48,169 bases of DNA, taken from NCBI GenBank assembly GCA_964558665.1, contig CAZLFA010000025.1, positions 1 to 48,169 of the forward strand. The letters are read 5' to 3'. The notes under the pieces are model-generated. The model was not told the DNA's origin. It ran no database searches and was given only the letters and a program-made list of their open reading frames with translations. Below, piece by piece: positions 42,401-48,169 of the stretch (the stretch's first letter is position 1; every line of letters begins with the position of its first letter). This DNA is from CAZLFA01 sp964558665. GTDB lineage: Bacteria; Desulfobacterota; Syntrophia; Syntrophales; PHBD01. A program made the position numbers and the translations under genes.

Positions 42401-43663
42401 ATGGACGATATTAATTTTCTGCAGAAGTCTTTCGAACATTTCAATGAGGCGACCAGAAAGCTGCAGCAGTCCTATGAGAGTCTGGAGAAGAAGTTTGAAG
42501 GGCTCAACAAGGAACTGGAGATAAAAAACAGGGCGCTTGAAAAGGCCGTTGCAGATAAGGAAGACATAAAGAATTATCTGGAGAATATACTTGAAAGTCT
42601 GATTACGGGTGTTGTGGTCGCTGACCTTGAGGGGAAAGTCACAACTGTCAATCGCTGTGCCGAGGACTTTTTTGAACTGCCGCTGGCTCAGTTGAGAAAT
42701 ATGCATATCAGTATGCTGTTTGGAGAAATTGCACAGGACGGCGGCCGGATAGAGGATCATTCAGGCTATTTCGGAGACAGGGGAAGAAAAATTGAATACG
42801 GCGTAAGAGTTCTCGAAGTGTTCGGATCGCCGGTTCGCTCCAGAGACGGGCATGTGACGGGCACGGTGTTTATTGTCCGCGATATCACGCGAATTGAAAA
42901 GCTGGAGGAGATGGCGAAAAGAACAGACAAGCTGACGGCCATGGGGGAAATGGCCGCCAACATAGCGCATGAAATACGCAATCCGCTTGGCAGCATCGAA
43001 CTGTTTGCCTCACTGCTGCATAAGGGGCTTAAAGATGAAAAGATGCGCGGTTGGGCTTCGCATATTATATCTTCCGTAAAAAACATGGATAACAAGATTT
43101 CCAACCTCCTGATGTTTACCAGGAACAGAAGCCCGCTTTTCAAGATGGTGAACATCCATGATGTAATAAAGGAGATACTGGCATTTTCGCGCCAGCTTAT
43201 CGATCATGAAGGGATATCCCTCTCTGTTGTTTATGATGATTTTGAGCCGGTAGTCATGGGTGATGCCGAGATGATGAAACAGGTCTTTCTGAACCTGATC
43301 CTGAATGCCCTGCAGTCCATGAAGGATGGAGGATCACTGGAATTGGCCACCAGGCATGTGAAACCGGCCAAACCGGGAGGATTTGACTCCCTGATTGAAA
43401 TCAGGATATCCGATACGGGGATAGGCATATCAAGGGAAAACATGGAAAGGATTTTTGAGCCGTTCTTCAGCACCAGCGAAAAGGGCGCCGGACTGGGGCT
43501 GGCTATTGTTCACGGCATCCTGGACATGCACAGAGGCGTCATCAGCGTTAAAAACAGAAGCGGCGGCGGCGCTTCATTTATTATAACCCTGCCCCTGGCT
43601 CAGGACAAGGACATGAGCAAAGCAAAACAGAAAAAACCGGATGAAAGGCGGCAGACGCAATGA
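42401..43663 (+). CDS. PAS-domain sensor histidine kinase, FlrB/FleS-like
   Basis: A 420-residue soluble kinase. An N-terminal coiled coil (20-65) precedes a PAS domain (about 65-175), a HisKA domain with the phosphorylated His in AANIAHEIRNPLGSIELFA, and an HATPase domain (NLILNALQSM, DTGIGI, EPFFSTSEKGAGLGLAI). No membrane helix, so it senses a cytoplasmic signal. The ATG at 42401 follows GAGAG; a TTG at 42380 is less likely. It overlaps the response-regulator gene by 4 bp (ATGA), so they are a cognate pair. The pattern matches FlrB/FleS kinases that control class III flagellar genes. Confidence 0.87.
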   Translation: MDDINFLQKSFEHFNEATRKLQQSYESLEKKFEGLNKELEIKNRALEKAVADKEDIKNYLENILESLITGVVVADLEGKVTTVNRCAEDFFELPLAQLRNMHISMLFGEIAQDGGRIEDHSGYFGDRGRKIEYGVRVLEVFGSPVRSRDGHVTGTVFIVRDITRIEKLEEMAKRTDKLTAMGEMAANIAHEIRNPLGSIELFASLLHKGLKDEKMRGWASHIISSVKNMDNKISNLLMFTRNRSPLFKMVNIHDVIKEILAFSRQLIDHEGISLSVVYDDFEPVVMGDAEMMKQVFLNLILNALQSMKDGGSLELATRHVKPAKPGGFDSLIEIRISDTGIGISRENMERIFEPFFSTSEKGAGLGLAIVHGILDMHRGVISVKNRSGGGASFIITLPLAQDKDMSKAKQKKPDERRQTQ

Positions 43664-45048
43664 GTCGCATTTTGATTGTTGATGATGACTATTCCATGAG
43701 GACAGCTCTTTCCCAGTCTTTGGAAAGCTGCGGATACAGCGTGGAGACGGCTCAAAACGGGGAAGAGGCGCTGTCGATGTTCCAGAAAGGCAAGTATGAA
43801 GCCGTCATTACCGATATGCGCATGCCGAAAATAAGCGGTCTTGACGTTCTGAGAGGGGTAAAAAAGGTCTCCCCGCAGACGGCCGTTATTCTGATTACCG
43901 CATATGGAACGGTTAATACCGCAGTCGAGGCCATGAAGGAAGGGGCTGCCGAGTTTATCATGAAGCCGTTTTCCCTGAGTGACCTGGAATCGGTCGTCAA
44001 GGGTGTCCTGTCTGCCAACGGCGATAGTCAAAAAAGTGACACACAAGGCGAAGTCAGGCATGACGATACTGTACGGGAGATTATTTCCCGGGATGTGAAT
44101 ATGATGTCTCTGCTGGATCTGCTGAAGAACGTTGCAAAGAGCAAGTCAAGCATTCTCATTCAGGGCGAAAGCGGTACGGGAAAGGAACTGTTTGCCCGCT
44201 ATGTTCATCGTTACAGCAACAGGCGGAAAATGCCTTTCGTGGCTGTCAACTGCGCGGCAATTCCCAACAATCTCCTGGAAAGCGAGATGTTCGGCTATGA
44301 ACGGGGCGCTTTTACCGGAGCGGCCCAGAGAAAGGCCGGCAAGTTCGAGCAGGCGGATGGCGGCACACTGCTTCTGGATGAAATAAGCGAAATGGATATC
44401 CAGCTTCAGGCCAAGCTTCTCAGGGTTATACAGGAATCGGAAGTAGACCGGCTGGGAGGCAGGGAGCCCGTCCCGATTGATGTAAGGATTATCGCGACAA
44501 CCAATACGGACATCAAGAAAGCAATCGAAGATAGCAGATTCCGCAGTGATCTTTTCTACCGCTTGAATGTCATCCCTGTCAAAATTCCGCCTCTCAGGGA
44601 AAGGAGAGGTGACATACCTGTTTTATGTGATTATTTTTTGGACAAGTACGGTCAGATAAGCGGGAGAAAGAGGCCTGTCCTGTCGGATGAGGCGTTGAAG
44701 ACACTGTCTGCATATTCATGGCCGGGAAACATCAGGGAACTGGAAAACCTGATGGAAAGGGCGGTGCTTATATATGAAGGAATTACCGTCAAACCCGATC
44801 ATCTGTGTCTGGAAGGACAGGAAGAGATACAAAAGGAAGATGAGCTGCCGGGAACTGAAAAAACGGTCTCTCCGGACAGGCTGATCACACTGCGGGACAT
44901 GGAAAAGGACCTGATCTTCAAGACACTGGACAAGGTGCAGGGAAACAAAACAAAGGCTTCGCGCATTCTGGGCATAAGTGTGCGCACCATGAGGAACAAG
45001 CTGCACGAGTATGACCTAGAAGGGAAGTGGCGGGATGACCAGGAGTGA
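43660..45048 (+). CDS. sigma-54-dependent response regulator, FlrC/FleR-like
   Basis: A 462-residue NtrC-type activator with a normal receiver domain: acidic pair in IVDDDYSM, phosphorylated Asp52 in ITDMRMP, Thr in LITAYG, Lys in FIMKPF. The AAA+ domain has GESGTGKE, GAFTGA and LLLDEISEM. A Fis-type helix-turn-helix ends the protein (GNKTKASRILGISVRTMRNKL). Unlike the activator at 28122, it should depend on phosphorylation by its kinase. A sigma-54 promoter lies 90 bp after its stop, before flgB, the expected target. Confidence 0.9.
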   Translation: MSRILIVDDDYSMRTALSQSLESCGYSVETAQNGEEALSMFQKGKYEAVITDMRMPKISGLDVLRGVKKVSPQTAVILITAYGTVNTAVEAMKEGAAEFIMKPFSLSDLESVVKGVLSANGDSQKSDTQGEVRHDDTVREIISRDVNMMSLLDLLKNVAKSKSSILIQGESGTGKELFARYVHRYSNRRKMPFVAVNCAAIPNNLLESEMFGYERGAFTGAAQRKAGKFEQADGGTLLLDEISEMDIQLQAKLLRVIQESEVDRLGGREPVPIDVRIIATTNTDIKKAIEDSRFRSDLFYRLNVIPVKIPPLRERRGDIPVLCDYFLDKYGQISGRKRPVLSDEALKTLSAYSWPGNIRELENLMERAVLIYEGITVKPDHLCLEGQEEIQKEDELPGTEKTVSPDRLITLRDMEKDLIFKTLDKVQGNKTKASRILGISVRTMRNKLHEYDLEGKWRDDQE

Positions 45049-45137
45049 TGTATCAAGGGTAAGGTACCTGGAAACTTTGCGACGGATAAAGAAAGCTTTC
45101 TATTCGAGACGGCTCTTGCGGGATTATTGTCGTGCTC

Positions 45138-45153
45138 TGGTATGTCGTTTGCA
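45138..45153 (+). promoter_or_regulatory. sigma-54 promoter of flgB-flgC-fliE-fliF
   Basis: TGGTATGTCGTTTGCA matches the consensus in TGG, A, G and TTGCA with exact GG-N10-GC spacing. It lies 43 bp before flgB and differs by one base from the site at 39623. It is probably activated by the FlrC-like protein encoded immediately upstream. Confidence 0.82.
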
Positions 45154-45195
45154 TTTTATTTATTGAAAGGCATTTTTTCAGGAAGGAATAACCGC

Positions 45196-45621
45196 ATGGA
45201 TGCACTATTTTCCAAAACGATTGATATGCTCTCAATCATGACCGATTACAGGGCCAAGCGTCACAAGGTTATAGCTTCCAATATAACAAATCTCGATACG
45301 CCGGATTATAAGCCGAGTGAGCTTAATTTTAAAAAAGACCTGAAACAGGTCCTTGGGGAAGGAAAAAAAATAACCCTGGCTAAAACTCAGGATGTCATCG
45401 ATGAAAACGGGAAGGTTGTCATATCGAGAACAAATCGCCGGCATCTGCCGGAAAAAAATGATCGGAATATTGAATATGAAGCAAAAATTACCGGTGACAG
45501 GGTAAAACTGGATGTGGAAATGGCAAATCTCGCCGAGAATCAACTCATGTACAATACAACTGTTGAAATGCTGGCGAGAAAATTCCGCAGTATCGACACT
45601 GTTTTGAAGGAGGCTAAATAA
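45196..45621 (+). CDS. flgB: flagellar basal-body proximal rod protein FlgB
   Basis: A 141-residue rod protein. The N-terminal FSKTIDMLSIM and RHKVIASNITNLDTPDYKP pattern is the flagellar rod/hook signature; the C-terminal helix DVEMANLAENQLMYNTTVEML completes the coiled coil. AGGAAGGAA precedes the ATG at 45196. The frame is open further upstream (to 45127), but that would overlap the sigma-54 promoter. It has no signal peptide, as expected for export by the flagellar type III apparatus. flgC follows after 2 bp. Confidence 0.93.
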   Translation: MDALFSKTIDMLSIMTDYRAKRHKVIASNITNLDTPDYKPSELNFKKDLKQVLGEGKKITLAKTQDVIDENGKVVISRTNRRHLPEKNDRNIEYEAKITGDRVKLDVEMANLAENQLMYNTTVEMLARKFRSIDTVLKEAK

Positions 45622-45623
45622 AA

Positions 45624-46049
45624 ATGGATTTTTTCACATCTTTTAAAATATCAGGTTCGGGGCTGGCTGCACAGCGGGCTAAAATGGATGTAGTAACGAG
45701 CAATCTGGCGAATGTAAACACGACCAAAACTCCTGAGGGAGGTCCATACAAAAGAAAGATCATCACCTTCAGCGCCGAGCCGATCAAGGACAAATTTAAC
45801 TCCAAGCTCAAGGATGCGTTGAGCACCGTTAAGGTCAAGGAAGTAGTCGACAGCAAGGAAGAGATGCGGACAATCTATGATCCCGCACATCCCGATGCTG
45901 ATAAAAACGGTTTTGTCGTTATGCCCAATGTAAATGCCGTGTTGGAAATGACGGAGATGATTACAGCGGCCAGGTCCTATGAAGCCTGTGTCACGGCATT
46001 CGACGCAGCGAAAAATATGGCTGTCAAGACACTGGATATAGGTAAATAA
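45624..46049 (+). CDS. flgC: flagellar basal-body rod protein FlgC
   Basis: A 141-residue rod protein. ISGSGLAAQRAKMDVVTSNL and ANVNTTKTPEGGPYKRK are typical FlgC. The C-terminal NAVLEMTEMITAARSYEA helix is conserved across rod proteins. Located 2 bp after flgB with GGAGG in the flgB end acting as ribosome-binding site. Forms the proximal rod with FlgB. Confidence 0.95.
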   Translation: MDFFTSFKISGSGLAAQRAKMDVVTSNLANVNTTKTPEGGPYKRKIITFSAEPIKDKFNSKLKDALSTVKVKEVVDSKEEMRTIYDPAHPDADKNGFVVMPNVNAVLEMTEMITAARSYEACVTAFDAAKNMAVKTLDIGK

Positions 46050-46112
46050 TTTGCCATTATTTGATGCCTTTTCCTGTTGAAAGGCCAAGAGGAAAGACAG
46101 AGTGAGGATGAT

Positions 46113-46421
46113 ATGAACGACTTATTTATAAAGGGAACCGGAGAACTTACGCCTCCATCACTTCCGGGATCGAAATCTGCAGAGTCAAAGCAGTCTATCC
46201 CGAAGACTTTCGGGACAGTTCTGAAGGATGCCATTACCGACATCAACAAGCTCCAATCCAATGCCGACGATGCCATTTCAAAGGTGCAGGTCGATAATAC
46301 CGGCAGCATCCACGAGGCGATGATAGCCCTCGAAAAAGCGAACATCTCCTTCAGGGCGATGATGCAGGTAAGAAACAAGATAGTGGATGCTTATCAGGAA
46401 GTGATGCGCATGAGTGTTTAA
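46113..46421 (+). CDS. fliE: flagellar hook-basal body complex protein FliE
   Basis: A 102-residue FliE, which joins the MS ring to the rod. The C-terminal half NKLQSNADDAISKVQV and IALEKANISFRAMMQVRNK is the conserved FliE region; the N-terminal part is variable. I use the ATG at 46113, after GTGAGG; a TTG at 46077 would make it longer than the family. It is 25 bp before fliF. Confidence 0.92.
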   Translation: MNDLFIKGTGELTPPSLPGSKSAESKQSIPKTFGTVLKDAITDINKLQSNADDAISKVQVDNTGSIHEAMIALEKANISFRAMMQVRNKIVDAYQEVMRMSV

Positions 46422-46446
46422 CCTTTAAGGGAAGACGAGAAGGTAT

Positions 46447-48006
46447 ATGAACCCTATTCTGCAATTTTTTACAAATGCATGGTCTAATTTCAACCAGATG
46501 CCGCCGGCAAAGAAGATGTCGATGGCCATCGTGGTTCTTGTAACCGTCCTGGGCATTGTGGGCGTCATTTATTATACAGGGCAGGTTGACTACAGAGTGC
46601 TTTTTTCCAATTTATCAAGCGATGATGCATCCAATATTATCGCCAAACTTCAGGAGAGGAAAGTACCCTATCAGATTTCCGCATCGGGAACTACAATATC
46701 TGTTCCTGCGGATAAGGTTGCAGAAACGAGACTGGAGATGGCCGGTGCGGGTTTGCCGCAGGGGGGCGGTGTCGGGTTTGAAATTTTCGATAAAAAGATG
46801 ATGGGGGCAACCGAATTTGAGCAGCAGCTTAATTACAGAAGGGCTTTGCAGGGCGAACTGGCGAGGACGATAAGCAGTCTTGATGAGATCCAGAGTACGC
46901 GGGTTCATATTGTACTTCCAAAAGAATCATTGTTTGTGGAACAGCAGAAAAAACCTACCGCGTCCGTTGCCATCCGTCTGAAATCAGGCCGGACATTGAG
47001 ACAACCCCAGATAGAGGGTATTGCTCATCTGGTAGCCAGCAGTGTGGAGGGCCTCAACCCGGAGGACGTCATGGTTGTCGACAGCCAGGGAAACATTCTG
47101 TCCAAGAATCAGAGCGGGTCAAAACTGGCCAATCTTTCTACTTCCCAGATAGAATATCAGAGAAATATTGAAAAGGAACTGGCGGGTCAGATCAAGTCCA
47201 TGCTCGAAAATGTAGTGGGCCAGGGTAAAGCGGTTGTCCGCGTTGCCGCGGATATCGATTTCAGAGTAACCGAGAAGACGGAAGAAACCTATGACCCCGA
47301 GTCTCCTGTAGTCAGGAGCACTCAGAAGCAGGCTGAGAAGTCAACCTCTCCTGCGGCCGGCACCGGCGGAAACACCCAGGAGGAAAAGACCGACGAACTT
47401 ATCAATTATGAGATAAACAAGGTTGTCAGCAAGACGATCATGCCGGTTGGAGAGGTCAAGAAATTGTCGATAGCCGTTCTGGTTGACGGTGTCTACACCA
47501 AGGATCAAAAGGGCACTGAAACATATCAGCCGAGAGAGAAGAAAGATCTGGATGCCCTGGAAGAAATAGTACGAAAGTCCGCGGGTTTCAACACAACAAG
47601 GGGCGACCAGGTATCGGTGACCAACATGCCGTTCCAAAAGGATACGGAACTGGCCGCTTCCGGTTGGCAGGATAAGATTGTCTCTGTTACCATGACCCTG
47701 TCGCCGATCATCAAATATGCGGCAATTGTGGCCGCCATGTTTCTAGTCTTCATATTTGTCATCAAACCATTGGTGCGATCTCTCTCCGCCGCACCCGTTT
47801 CTCTGGAAACAGAAACCGGACGTCTGCCTGCCGGGATGACGCCGGCGGCTATATATGGAACGGCAGAAGCGAAAACGGCCGAATTGCCCATGGCTGGTCA
47901 GGCAGTGCAGGCAGATGAGAAAGCGGTCACTGAAGCCGAATTCGTTAAGCAACTGGCTGTCGCGGATTCCAAAAAGTTTGCCGATCTCCTGAGAAGCTGG
48001 CTGTAA
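46447..48006 (+). CDS. fliF: flagellar MS-ring protein FliF
   Basis: A 519-residue MS-ring protein. Membrane helices are at about 24-44 and 418-440. The periplasmic ring-building domains lie between, with YRVLFSNLSSDDASNI and GVGFEIFDKKMMG near the start. The C-terminus (FVKQLAVADSKKFADLLRSW) is the amphipathic segment that binds FliG, so the protein is complete despite ending soon after. The ATG follows AAGGTATA. The gene expected next, fliG, is not within the 163 bp left; a repeat element occupies that space. Confidence 0.95.
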   Translation: MNPILQFFTNAWSNFNQMPPAKKMSMAIVVLVTVLGIVGVIYYTGQVDYRVLFSNLSSDDASNIIAKLQERKVPYQISASGTTISVPADKVAETRLEMAGAGLPQGGGVGFEIFDKKMMGATEFEQQLNYRRALQGELARTISSLDEIQSTRVHIVLPKESLFVEQQKKPTASVAIRLKSGRTLRQPQIEGIAHLVASSVEGLNPEDVMVVDSQGNILSKNQSGSKLANLSTSQIEYQRNIEKELAGQIKSMLENVVGQGKAVVRVAADIDFRVTEKTEETYDPESPVVRSTQKQAEKSTSPAAGTGGNTQEEKTDELINYEINKVVSKTIMPVGEVKKLSIAVLVDGVYTKDQKGTETYQPREKKDLDALEEIVRKSAGFNTTRGDQVSVTNMPFQKDTELAASGWQDKIVSVTMTLSPIIKYAAIVAAMFLVFIFVIKPLVRSLSAAPVSLETETGRLPAGMTPAAIYGTAEAKTAELPMAGQAVQADEKAVTEAEFVKQLAVADSKKFADLLRSWL

Positions 48007-48037
48007 CATGAATTTAAAAAAAAAGTTCAATGTGGTA

Positions 48038-48169
48038 TAAACCCGGAGTACGCAATAGAACGTATAGGCACCTGTATAAGTGAATATTATCCTGGTCAAA
48101 GGGGTTTTCAAGCAGCGAATCAAATATTTTTCTTGTGAAAAATATTCTGAGCCGCGGAAAGCCTTTTTG
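48038..48169. repeat. palindromic MITE-like element, copy 2 (cut by the window end)
   Basis: Starts AAACCCGG at about 48039, has CCTGGTCAAAG at 48091-48101 and a perfect 9-bp hairpin, AATATTTTT at 48123-48131 and AAAAATATT at 48138-48146, with a 6-base loop. The core 48099-48163 is the reverse complement of 27381-27445 with 59 of 65 matches. The last bases, TTTTTG, look like the start of a right-hand CTTTGACCAGG arm that would complete a terminal inverted repeat beyond the window. It follows fliF by about 30 bp. Confidence 0.7.

Noticed and set aside
46447..48006. Truncated fliF (stop soon before the window end)
   Set aside because: The FliG-binding C-terminal segment is present and the length is close to normal.

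Overview
The window reads as a contiguous stretch of a Gram-negative, motile, anaerobic-type chromosome, most likely a deltaproteobacterium (Desulfobacterota), possibly Syntrophales-like. This assignment is inference. It rests on the mix of reverse-capable butyrate/beta-oxidation genes, deltaproteobacterial chemotaxis gene content (HDOD, CheX, PilZ-MotAB) and a sigma-54 flagellar regulatory tier; no rRNA or other phylogenetic marker was compared.

Layout. (1) 1-2417, minus strand: a CoA-transferase, a 3-hydroxyacyl-CoA dehydrogenase and the start of an acyl-CoA dehydrogenase, a small short-chain acyl-CoA operon. (2) 2621-4663, minus: a four-PAS, LuxR-type transcription factor, divergent from what follows. 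(3) 4993-16493, plus: a self-contained, type II fatty-acid-synthase-like cluster: malonyl transferase, acyl-CoA dehydrogenase, KAS III, FabA-type and FabZ-type dehydratases, ketoreductase, KAS II, acyl carrier protein, acyltransferase, phosphopantetheinyl transferase, then a thiamine-diphosphate enzyme, a second KAS III and an SRPBCC-like protein. I cannot match this combination to a named pathway; it is the strongest candidate for an undescribed system. (4) 16529-25788, plus: housekeeping genes (DEAD-box helicase, ispG, proS, relA/spoT, amidase, rph, rdgB, tRNA-Pro, terminator). (5) 25855-28121: an orphan DNA-binding-like protein preceded by a 19-bp-periodic repeat array, plsC-like acyltransferase, a repeated palindromic element and a hotdog thioesterase. 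(6) 28122-37246: a sigma-54 activator and a chemotaxis block (cheR, cheD, HDOD, response regulator, CheX-like, cheB, cheA, cheY, cheX). CheA carries an unexpected tandem motif resembling the c-di-GMP-binding MshEN domain. (7) 37265-39456, minus: pilZ-motA-motB. (8) 39694-48006, plus: a large SPOR/TPR envelope protein, an FlrB/FlrC-like two-component pair and flgB-flgC-fliE-fliF. The window ends inside a second copy of the palindromic element seen in region 5.

How the parts work together. The lipid cluster has its own carrier protein, activating enzyme, chain initiation, elongation and acyl transfer genes, so it could build a dedicated acyl product without the primary FAS; no enoyl reductase of the FabI/K/L/V type is present in it. 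The motility half has near-consensus sigma-54 promoters in front of pilZ-motAB, the SPOR/TPR-flrBC unit and flgBC-fliEF, with two sigma-54 activators encoded beside them. PilZ next to the stator genes and the MshEN-like insert in CheA together suggest that c-di-GMP acts on both the stator and the chemotaxis kinase; this is a hypothesis. Start codons were chosen from ribosome-binding sites and family length, and often lie inside a longer open frame.
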